Source: Bacillota bacterium (GTDB taxonomy: Bacteria > Bacillota > Clostridia > Lachnospirales > Lachnospiraceae). From it: a DNA stretch of 64,000 nt. A program made the translations under genes and the position numbers. The DNA is taken from the NCBI GenBank assembly GCA_023436065.1, contig JAEZKU010000042.1, positions 1 through 64,000 on the forward strand, in the 5' to 3' direction. The notes below the pieces were generated by a model. The model worked only from the letters and a program-made list of their open reading frames with translations, was not told where the DNA came from and ran no database searches. Each line of letters starts with the position of its first letter. Position 1 is the stretch's first letter. Below are positions 57,121 through 64,000 of the stretch, in pieces.

Positions 57121-58545
57121 ATGTTTCATAATTTATCTACAATGCATCGTTATATGATGGGACAGCTCAGAAGAATTTATTTCATGGCTCTGCCCGAGTC
57201 AAAACAGGATATGAAAAGCAGCCGGATCTATTATACGACTGCAGACAGTGCAGCCCAGACCATAGTCCAGCTGGCCGGCGGTACCTTTCTGGCAGCCCTG
57301 ATGTCCGACAGCGGAATCTCGGATGCCAATATCGGTATCATTACATCCCTGACCAGCTTTGCAGCATTGATTCAGCTATTTCTGATTAATTATTTCAAGA
57401 GGATAAAAAAATATAAATTTTTGGTAACCATAACCTCTTTACAGCGTATCCTGTTTGCCGGTTTATATTTTATACCGTTATTGATGATCAGTGATACTTT
57501 TAAGGCTGTTTTGATCGTCCTCCTGTACTTTGTCGGGCAGGTCTTCGTACAGATTGGAACTCCTGCCTCACAGGACTGGATTGCCAGTCTCGTACCGAGC
57601 CGTCTGCGTGGCAAATATTTTTCGATTAAGGATTCGGTGGCGGTCTTCGTGGTATCGAGTCTTATGTTAGTCTGCGGCGTCATATTGGATTATTTCAAGA
57701 AGGTTAATCTACATACAGGCTTTATCATCATAGGAATCATCATTTTTCTGCTTACGCTGATTAATGTCATAGGTCTGTCGTTAATGAAGGAGCCTAAGCT
57801 CTCCTACGTGAATGAGGATGGCAAGGAAATGCATGGCCGCCTTGCAAAAAGAGCAAAGGAGAATACCCCTGAGGAACAGAGGCAGAGTATCCTTTCAGAA
57901 ATCAGCGAGGCGTTCCATGACCGCAGGTTTCGAAAAGCCTTTACGACCCAATGCCTCTATACCCTTGCCTTTTATATCTGTGCACCCTTTAATGCGAGCT
58001 ATCAGATTAACGATTTGAAGCTGCCTTATACTTTCCTGATGGTAATCGGCTTTATTTTTAACCTTTATCGTATTTATATTATGCCCAGACTCGGAAGAAT
58101 GGCAGACAAATACGGTATGGGAAAGCTGCTCCGGTATACCCTGCTGGCGCTGGGACTGAACTTCCTAACCGTTGCCTTCACTATGCCGTTCAATGCGTAT
58201 CCGCTGACTGTCCTTGCTTCCTTCCTTAGTTCTACTGCTTGGGCCTTTGTTGGTATCGGATTATTTGGTATTCAATTGGATTTTTATCGGAGTGATAAGC
58301 GTATGATCTGGCTGACCCTTACCTCCTCTGTAGCCGGGCTTCTTGGGTTTTTGACCTCTATCGTCGGAGGAAGGCTTTTAGATGCGCTTCAAAAGGCGGA
58401 CTTACAGATACTTGGCCAAAAGCTCTATGCCCAGCAGATCTTAAATCTTATTGGCTTCCTTATCATCGTCTGTGCCACCTTCTATATCCGGCTGCGGATT
58501 GAGACGGAAAAGATTGATCCAAATCGTCAAGACGGCCGGGTATAA
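57121..58545 (+). CDS. MFS transporter
   Basis: 474 residues with about twelve hydrophobic segments and the family loop GRMADKYGMGKLLRYT. The N-terminal ~30 residues are hydrophilic. Substrate unknown. GGAGGG lies 11 bases before the ATG. Confidence 0.85.
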   Translation: MFHNLSTMHRYMMGQLRRIYFMALPESKQDMKSSRIYYTTADSAAQTIVQLAGGTFLAALMSDSGISDANIGIITSLTSFAALIQLFLINYFKRIKKYKFLVTITSLQRILFAGLYFIPLLMISDTFKAVLIVLLYFVGQVFVQIGTPASQDWIASLVPSRLRGKYFSIKDSVAVFVVSSLMLVCGVILDYFKKVNLHTGFIIIGIIIFLLTLINVIGLSLMKEPKLSYVNEDGKEMHGRLAKRAKENTPEEQRQSILSEISEAFHDRRFRKAFTTQCLYTLAFYICAPFNASYQINDLKLPYTFLMVIGFIFNLYRIYIMPRLGRMADKYGMGKLLRYTLLALGLNFLTVAFTMPFNAYPLTVLASFLSSTAWAFVGIGLFGIQLDFYRSDKRMIWLTLTSSVAGLLGFLTSIVGGRLLDALQKADLQILGQKLYAQQILNLIGFLIIVCATFYIRLRIETEKIDPNRQDGRV

Positions 58546-58636
58546 TTGGGAGTTCCTATTGCTTCATTCATTTTGTTGGATTATAATCAAATTATGCTAC
58601 CTTATTTCTTATTATTAAGTGCAAGGAGGTATAATT

Positions 58637-59743
58637 ATGGAGACAAGACCGTATGTATCCTGGGATTTAATCGGGGATTTCATGACAGCCACCTTTGAAA
58701 AAATGGGTGTACCTCATGAGGACGCTGTAATATGTGCGGACGTTCTTTTGGAAAGTGACAGACGAGGTATCGAGAGCCACGGATGCAACAGATTTAAAGC
58801 CATTTACATTGATCGCATGCTGGAAGGAATTCAAAAGCCTGTTACAAACTTCGAAATCGTACGGGAGACCCCTACCACAGCTGTGGTTGACGGTCACGAC
58901 GGAATGGGAATGATCGTCGGTTATCGATCCATGCAACTGGCAATCGATAAAGCTCAGAAATACGGAATGGGAATGGTTGCCGCACGTAACTCCACCCATT
59001 ACGGCATTGCCGGATATTATGCCACCATGGCTACCGATCGGGGTCTGATTGGTATTACCGGAACTAATGCCCGTCCCTCCATCGCTCCTACCTTCGGGGT
59101 CGAAAATATGCTGGGAACCAATCCGCTGACCTTCGGTTTCCCTACGGATGAAGACTTCCCCTTTGTACTTGACTGCGCCACCAGCATAACACAACGTGGC
59201 AAGCTTGAATATTATGCACGTACCGGTAAAGATACCCCGAAGGGAATGGTCATTGGTCAGGATGGCTCAGCCATGACAGACAGCAACCAGATACTGAAGG
59301 ATCTGACCAAGAGAACTGCAGCACTTGCACCTCTTGGCGGTATCGGAGAGGAGCTGGGTGGTTATAAGGGATATGGGTATGCAACTGTCGTTGAGATCTT
59401 ATCCGCTGCCCTTCAGGCAGGGAATTATCTGAAGCTGCTATCCGGTATCGGGGAAAACGGAGAAAAACAGCCATATCATCTGGGGCATTTCTTCATGGCA
59501 ATTGATCCCGAAGCCTTCATGGGTCTGGACAGCTTTAAGGAGACCACCGGAAATATCCTCCGCTCTCTGCGCACCTCCAGGCTGGCGCCGGGTGAGGAAC
59601 GGATTTACACCGCAGGAGAGAAGGAATACCTCTGCTGGCTGGAAAGAAAGGATAAGGGTGTGCCGATAGGCGAGGCAGTACAGAAGGAATTCATTGCAAT
59701 TCGTGATCAGTTCAACCTTCCCTTCAAGTTCCCCTTTGAATAA
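58637..59743 (+). CDS. Ldh-family (malate/L-lactate type) dehydrogenase
   Basis: 368 residues. Ldh_2 family features: LLESDRRGIESHGCNRF, AARNSTHYGIAGYYATMA, ARPSIAPTFGVENMLGTNPL, GGYKGYGYATVVEILSAAL. An NAD(P)-dependent 2-oxoacid/2-hydroxyacid oxidoreductase of the malate/ureidoglycolate/lactate group. Start 58637 follows AAGGAGG. A terminator lies at 59791-59832. Confidence 0.88.
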   Translation: METRPYVSWDLIGDFMTATFEKMGVPHEDAVICADVLLESDRRGIESHGCNRFKAIYIDRMLEGIQKPVTNFEIVRETPTTAVVDGHDGMGMIVGYRSMQLAIDKAQKYGMGMVAARNSTHYGIAGYYATMATDRGLIGITGTNARPSIAPTFGVENMLGTNPLTFGFPTDEDFPFVLDCATSITQRGKLEYYARTGKDTPKGMVIGQDGSAMTDSNQILKDLTKRTAALAPLGGIGEELGGYKGYGYATVVEILSAALQAGNYLKLLSGIGENGEKQPYHLGHFFMAIDPEAFMGLDSFKETTGNILRSLRTSRLAPGEERIYTAGEKEYLCWLERKDKGVPIGEAVQKEFIAIRDQFNLPFKFPFE

Positions 59744-59790
59744 TGATCGGATGTAGGTTTTTAATGTTCATTTAGGATATTAATTTATGT

Positions 59791-59832
59791 GGGTGGCTAT
59801 ATTCCATTTATTTTTTTGGAATATGGCCACCC
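59791..59832 (+). terminator. Terminator after the Ldh-family gene
   Basis: GGGTGGC-ATATTCC and GGAATAT-GCCACCC form a 14-bp stem with one mismatch and a T-rich loop. Confidence 0.7.
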
Positions 59833-59877
59833 ACTTATTATGCGATTAAAATCACAATATTTATATAAGAACATATA

Positions 59878-59906
59878 TTGACATGCAAATGGGTTTACGA
59901 TATAAT
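59878..59906 (+). promoter_or_regulatory. Promoter of the ECF-like gene
   Basis: TTGACA, 17 bases, TATAAT. A leader of about 100 bases, including AGCTG/CAGCT, precedes the ATG at 60012. No known riboswitch class was recognised. Confidence 0.8.
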
Positions 59907-60011
59907 TACAGCTGACAAGACAGCTATCATGACCACTGTAAACTTTAAACCGAGGCTGCCGCATCATGAATAGATAGCGAAATTATGTGATAAGAAAGGT
60001 CAGGGATAATT

Positions 60012-60584
60012 ATGAACAACACTTCAAAAAAAGCATTACTCTTATGTATCGGGGGATTACTTAGTGCCATCGGAATTATGATCCCGATGGTTGCACCAAA
60101 GATTGTGATAGAACCGGCATCCTTTACACTAGCCAGCCATGTTGCGGTAATTATAGCAATGTTCATCTCACCTGTGATGGCTGCTTCAGTCGCTTTGATA
60201 TCAGCGATCGGCTTCTTACTGGCAGGCTTTCCGCTGGTAGTCGTGCTGCGTGCCCTGTCTCATCTGGTTTTCGCAATTTTAGGCGCATATCTGATTAAAC
60301 GAAATAACTATGTACTGCTTTCACCGAAGACCCTTATTCCCTTCGCTCTTCTGATTTCCATCATCCATGCGATTTGCGAAGTTACCGTGTCAGGCCTTTA
60401 CTATTTCAGTACCGGGAAGACCACAACTACTTATTACCTCTTGGGATTGGTCGGACTCGGAACGATCATCCACAGTATGATTGATTTTTCTATCGCAACA
60501 GCGGTATGGATTCCTCTGCAACATGTGCTTACCCTCCCTGCAAATGCAAAGGTGAGAAAAGCTACAACAAATACAGGACTGTAA
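60012..60584 (+). CDS. Membrane protein, probable ECF transporter S component
   Basis: 190 residues with about six hydrophobic segments (LCIGGLLSAIGIMIPMVAPK, VAVIIAMFISPVMAASVALI, GFPLVVVLRALSHLVFAIL). Size and shape fit the substrate-binding S subunit of ECF vitamin transporters, perhaps niacin type; the substrate is not certain. AAAGGTCAGGG precedes the ATG. Confidence 0.7.
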   Translation: MNNTSKKALLLCIGGLLSAIGIMIPMVAPKIVIEPASFTLASHVAVIIAMFISPVMAASVALISAIGFLLAGFPLVVVLRALSHLVFAILGAYLIKRNNYVLLSPKTLIPFALLISIIHAICEVTVSGLYYFSTGKTTTTYYLLGLVGLGTIIHSMIDFSIATAVWIPLQHVLTLPANAKVRKATTNTGL

Positions 60585-60612
60585 GACAAACCCTATATAG
60601 ATACGAGCAAGG

Positions 60613-60725
60613 ATACAGGCATCCCTCTATCAGTTCATATGCTTGAAGACAAAGGTGCACAAGGCAAACGTGTACGCGAACCTGAAAGCAAGTTTACATG
60701 CATAACTGATGTGGGATGCCTGTAT
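60613..60725. repeat. Long inverted repeat in intergenic region
   Basis: ATACAGGCATCC and GGATGCCTGTAT are 12-bp perfect arms at the ends of a 113-base stretch, with a second inner pair near each end (ATCAGTTCATATGC / GCATAACTGAT). It lies between the ECF-like gene and the LacI gene. Possibly a terminator or structured RNA. Confidence 0.65.
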
Positions 60726-60737
60726 TATGCAATCTTA

Positions 60738-60863
60738 TGTAAGCACTTTCATTTCTAACAGATCTTTACCTTTTTCTTTATTCATTATAATACCTTAACC
60801 TTATACATTTTTCCTTGTAATTCCGAACTACTTTCGATATAATCACTTCTGTAAGCATTTACA
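60738..60863 (+). promoter_or_regulatory. Two LacI-type operator-like sites
   Basis: TGTAAGCACTTTCA (60738-60751) and TGTAAGCATTTACA (60850-60863) share the TGTAAGCA...CA frame typical of LacI-family operators; the first also resembles a cre site. They lie upstream of the LacI gene and its uxaC neighbour, so autoregulation is likely. Confidence 0.65.
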
Positions 60864-60899
60864 TATCACTACATGTAATACCGCTATGAGGTAATTCCA

Positions 60900-61910
60900 A
60901 TGAACATATACGATATTTCAAAAAAAGCAGGCGTATCCATCGCAACCGTATCCCGGGTCATCAACGGGAATGCTTATGTCAGTGAGAAGACAAAGCATAA
61001 GGTGCTGGAGGTCATGAAGGAAAGCGGTTATACACCGAACGCATTTGCCAGAGGTCTGGGTCTGAATACGATGAAAACCATCGGTATCATGTGTGCCGAT
61101 TCCTCCGATCCTTATATTGCCAGCGCTGTATATTTCATAGAGCAGAAGCTGAAAGCCAATCATTATGATTCCCTGCTATGCTGCACAGGCTTTGATACCT
61201 CCGATAAAGAGAATTATATGAAGCTGCTGTTATCCAAACGCACGGATGCTATCATCCTCGTCGGTTCGAATTTTGTTGAAGCCAAGGAGACTAAGAACCG
61301 CTATATCCGGCAAGCAGCCCTGACTGTCCCTGTAATGATCATCAATGCGGCTTTGGATGGTGATAATATCTACTGCACGCTCTGCGATGACGGGCGGGCA
61401 GTCCATGACGCTACCATCGCATTGCAGAGAAGCGGACACAAGAATATCCTGTTTCTGTATAATGCAAAAAGCTATAGCGGTTATAAAAAGCTGGAGGGCT
61501 TTCTATCGGCACGGGAGGAAACTTATGCGACCGGCTTTGACAGAGAGGCTTTTGTCCACTATCTCCCCGGCAGTATCAGCACAGTGAAGCAAGCTCTGGA
61601 CAAGCTCTATCAGGACGGGCTGGTTTTTGATGCAATCGTTACGGCAGATGACAGCCTCGCCATAGGTGCCTTGAAATTTGCCAGATCCCATAACTTTAAA
61701 GTCCCTGGCGAATTTTCCATCATTGGTTACAACAATTCGATCATTGCCGAATGCAGTGATCCGGAGCTGACCTCCATCGATAATAAGCTTGAGGCTATGT
61801 GTCACCACTGCGTGAATACCCTGATGGGAGTCTTACAGCATCAAGAAATGCCAAATAAGACAGTTTTTTCAGCGGAAATCATCAAGCGGGGGACCACCCG
61901 TTTTGATTAA
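60900..61910 (+). CDS. LacI-family regulator
   Basis: 336 residues. N-terminal HTH (MNIYDISKKAGVSIATVSRV, INGNAYVSEKTKHKVLEVM) and a periplasmic-binding-protein-like sensor (GIMCADSSDPYIASAVYFIE, ADDSLAIGALKFA). uxaC follows 22 bases downstream, so the ligand may be a hexuronate or its breakdown product. Confidence 0.88.
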   Translation: MNIYDISKKAGVSIATVSRVINGNAYVSEKTKHKVLEVMKESGYTPNAFARGLGLNTMKTIGIMCADSSDPYIASAVYFIEQKLKANHYDSLLCCTGFDTSDKENYMKLLLSKRTDAIILVGSNFVEAKETKNRYIRQAALTVPVMIINAALDGDNIYCTLCDDGRAVHDATIALQRSGHKNILFLYNAKSYSGYKKLEGFLSAREETYATGFDREAFVHYLPGSISTVKQALDKLYQDGLVFDAIVTADDSLAIGALKFARSHNFKVPGEFSIIGYNNSIIAECSDPELTSIDNKLEAMCHHCVNTLMGVLQHQEMPNKTVFSAEIIKRGTTRFD

Positions 61911-61932
61911 TTTATAGAAAGAGGGAACGAAT

Positions 61933-63333
61933 ATGAAAGCTTTTTTAGATCAGGACTTTTTATTGTCTACCGATACAGCAGCGACTCTGTATCATAAGTA
62001 CGCAGCCAAATTACCCATTCTTGACTACCACTGTCATATCAACCCCAGAGAGATCGCGGAGGATAGGCATTTTGACAACATCACGCAGGTCTGGCTGGGT
62101 GGAGATCATTACAAATGGCGTCTGATGCGTGCCAACGGAATAGATGAATACTTCATCACCGGTTCAGCCTCAGACCGTGAGAAATTTGATATGTGGGCCG
62201 ATACGATCTCCAAATGCATCGGTAACCCGCTTTATCATTGGAGCCATCTGGAGCTCCAGCGCTATTTCGGTTATTACGGTGCACTTAGCAGAAAAACCGC
62301 CGATGAAGTATGGGAGCTGTGCAACGCAAAGCTTGCAGATCCCTCCATGAGTGCACGCAATATCATCAGGATGTCCAATGTTACTCATATCTGTACGACA
62401 GATGACCCTGTTGATACTCTGGAATGGCACGATATCATAGCTAAGGCTCCGGACTTTGACGTACGTGTATTACCGACCTGGCGCCCTGACAAAGCAATGA
62501 ACCTGGAGAAGGAGGATTACCTGTCCTATTTATCCAAGCTAAGCGAAGTGAGCGGTGTGAAGATCGACAGCTTCCGTTCCTTACAGGCAGCACTCAGGGT
62601 TCGTCTGGAATATTTCAAAAAGAGGAAATGCCGTATCTCCGATCATGGTCTGGATTATATGATGTACGTTCCCGCGGATGAGTATACGATCGAAATAATC
62701 TTTACCAAGCGAATCCAGGGTTCTCCCCTGACTCAGACAGAAATTCTTCAATTCAAGACCGCCTTCATGGTTGAGATGGGAAAAGCCTATGCGGAGCTTG
62801 ATTGGGCAATGCAGCTGCACTATGGCTGTAAACGTAATAATAACACAGCAATGTTTCAGAAGCTCGGTCCCGATACCGGATATGACGCAATCAACAGCTA
62901 CACTCCTTCGGATCAGCTTGCTAATTACCTGGATGCCCTGAACAGCCGGGGAAAGCTTCCGCGAACCATCGTCTATAGCTTGAATCCGGTTGACAATTCT
63001 GCCATCGATACCGTGATCGGATGCTTCCAGGACAGCTCTGCCATCTGTAAGGTTCAGCACGGCAGCGCCTGGTGGTTCAACGATCACAAGACAGGTATGA
63101 CGGATCAGCTTACTTCTCTGGCAAATGTCGGATTTTTGGCCGGCTTCGTAGGAATGCTGACTGATTCGAGAAGCTTCCTCTCCTATCCGAGACATGAATA
63201 CTTCCGCAGAATTCTCTGTAATTTATTAGGTACCTGGGTAGAGAACGGGGAGTATCCTGCAGATATGGAAACACTCGGTGAGATCGTAGCCAATATCTCT
63301 TATTATAACGCTTTGAATTATTTCAAATTTTGA
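61933..63333 (+). CDS. uxaC: Glucuronate/galacturonate isomerase
   Basis: 466 residues. LPILDYHCHINPREIAEDR near the N-terminus carries the metal-binding HxH of the amidohydrolase-like UxaC, then WLGGDHYKWRLMRANGID; VLPTWRPDKAMN and VYSLNPVDN are further UxaC motifs. First step of hexuronate use (pectin breakdown). GAAAGAGGGAAC precedes the ATG. Confidence 0.93.
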   Translation: MKAFLDQDFLLSTDTAATLYHKYAAKLPILDYHCHINPREIAEDRHFDNITQVWLGGDHYKWRLMRANGIDEYFITGSASDREKFDMWADTISKCIGNPLYHWSHLELQRYFGYYGALSRKTADEVWELCNAKLADPSMSARNIIRMSNVTHICTTDDPVDTLEWHDIIAKAPDFDVRVLPTWRPDKAMNLEKEDYLSYLSKLSEVSGVKIDSFRSLQAALRVRLEYFKKRKCRISDHGLDYMMYVPADEYTIEIIFTKRIQGSPLTQTEILQFKTAFMVEMGKAYAELDWAMQLHYGCKRNNNTAMFQKLGPDTGYDAINSYTPSDQLANYLDALNSRGKLPRTIVYSLNPVDNSAIDTVIGCFQDSSAICKVQHGSAWWFNDHKTGMTDQLTSLANVGFLAGFVGMLTDSRSFLSYPRHEYFRRILCNLLGTWVENGEYPADMETLGEIVANISYYNALNYFKF

Positions 63334-63354
63334 TCCGATATCTGATCATAGGAA

Positions 63355-63384
63355 AAGGGTTTGCAGATTACTCTGCAAACCCTT
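63355..63384. terminator. Bidirectional terminator
   Basis: AAGGGTTTGCAG and CTGCAAACCCTT, a 12-bp perfect stem, between convergent uxaC and the HD-GYP gene. It overlaps the last codons of the latter. Confidence 0.8.
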
Positions 63385-64000
63385 CTTTATATTCTTTTTG
63401 TTGAACATTAGCTGACCAACTCATCTCAAGCTCAGACTCGATGATAGTCACCGACAATATCTCCATCAGATCAATCTCATAATTCGGTGTATCTCTGCCC
63501 CACTCATCTGATATAATTCGCACAATCGGTCTTAATGGAAAGTTCTTATTCTGTTCCTTTACTATTCCAATCCGGAAATCGGATAATCTGACCATGGAAC
63601 CATTCGGATAGATCGCAATCTGTTTAATCAGTACAGACACCAGTCTTAAGTCAAACTGTGTCTCGGCATGCTCCACCAGATAATTCACTGCTTGATTAGA
63701 GCTCCATCGTCTACGATAACTCCGATCCGATACCAAAGCGTCATAGACATCAGCAATTGCCACTATTCTAATGAATTCGTGCAGATCACCCGCCGGTGTT
63801 CCGGTAGGATATCCCTCTCCGTCCATTCTCTCATGGTGATAGAGTGCGATGATACGGGACAATTCCGTCACATTGGGACAACGTTTCAAGGCTTCATAAC
63901 CCATTACTGTATGCTGTTTTACATGCTCGAATTCATCTTTCTCGAGCTCACCTTCCTTGTTGACGATTTTAGGATCCAGTAGAACCTTTCCCATATCATG
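63368..64000 (-). CDS. HD-GYP domain protein, 5' end outside window
   Basis: The C-terminal 210 residues of an HD-GYP protein: HDMGKVLLDPKIV at the window edge, then YHHERMDGEGYPTG and IADVYDALVSDRSYR. Expected to degrade cyclic di-GMP. Any sensor domain is beyond 64000. Confidence 0.85.
   Translation of the reverse strand, partial: HDMGKVLLDPKIVNKEGELEKDEFEHVKQHTVMGYEALKRCPNVTELSRIIALYHHERMDGEGYPTGTPAGDLHEFIRIVAIADVYDALVSDRSYRRRWSSNQAVNYLVEHAETQFDLRLVSVLIKQIAIYPNGSMVRLSDFRIGIVKEQNKNFPLRPIVRIISDEWGRDTPNYEIDLMEILSVTIIESELEMSWSANVQQKEYKEGFAE

Overview
The window looks like a chromosomal segment of a spore-forming, low-to-medium G+C clostridial Firmicute, probably Lachnospiraceae-like. The grounds are dipicolinate synthase genes, AGGAGG-type ribosome binding sites, sigma-A-like promoters, YajC/Tgt and an archaeal-type aspartyl-tRNA synthetase. 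Species was not determined, and all family assignments come from reading motifs, not from database searches.

Layout. Bases 1-2972 are host: the start of a leftward gene, dpaA-dpaB (spore dipicolinate synthesis) and the first 387 codons of a glutamine-dependent asparagine synthetase (asnB). Bases 2957-44537 are a complete-looking siphovirus prophage of about 41.6 kb, inserted inside asnB. Its ends are marked by a 16-bp direct repeat, ATGTGCCGATGAAATC. The remaining 229 asnB codons resume in frame at 44538, so precise excision would restore a 616-residue AsnB. Bases 45228-64000 are host again: acetyltransferase, yajC, tgt, a GGDEF/EAL protein, class II aldolase, thioesterase, SDR, aspartyl-tRNA synthetase, an OGG1-like glycosylase, GNAT, MFS, an Ldh-family dehydrogenase, an ECF-like membrane protein, a LacI regulator with uxaC, and a truncated HD-GYP protein.

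Prophage organisation. Almost everything reads leftward. From right to left: large serine integrase, ImmA/IrrE-type metallopeptidase and ImmR-like repressor (rightward); a switch with two face-to-face consensus promoters carrying TTAACC-N3-GGTTAA operators; a Cro-like gene and antirepressor; small early genes; DUF1351-like, ERF annealing protein, SSB, ERCC4 nuclease, CHC2-type zinc protein and DUF927 helicase; an iteron-like origin candidate; accessory genes; a RinA/ArpU-like late regulator; a tRNA-like structured RNA; then terminase, portal, head, tail and lysis genes. Interspersed are apparent morons: a PRTase + DprA pair resembling the ShosTA defence/toxin-antitoxin family, a rightward HEPN-like gene, and a secreted Big2-domain protein next to attL.

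The most noteworthy points are: (1) the prophage splits asnB and should restore it on excision; (2) SSB, the DUF927 helicase and the ImmA-like protease share the same 15-residue C-terminal tail ending EELPFN; (3) an insulated PRTase/DprA cassette has a DprA with a ribbon-helix-helix tail and a perfect palindrome inside its promoter spacer; (4) a phage-encoded Prp protease sits beside a capsid protein that carries an NLQKFA cleavage-like motif; (5) the lysogeny switch uses convergent promoters; (6) a 21-bp-period iteron cluster; and (7) a parS-like 18-bp palindrome present twice.
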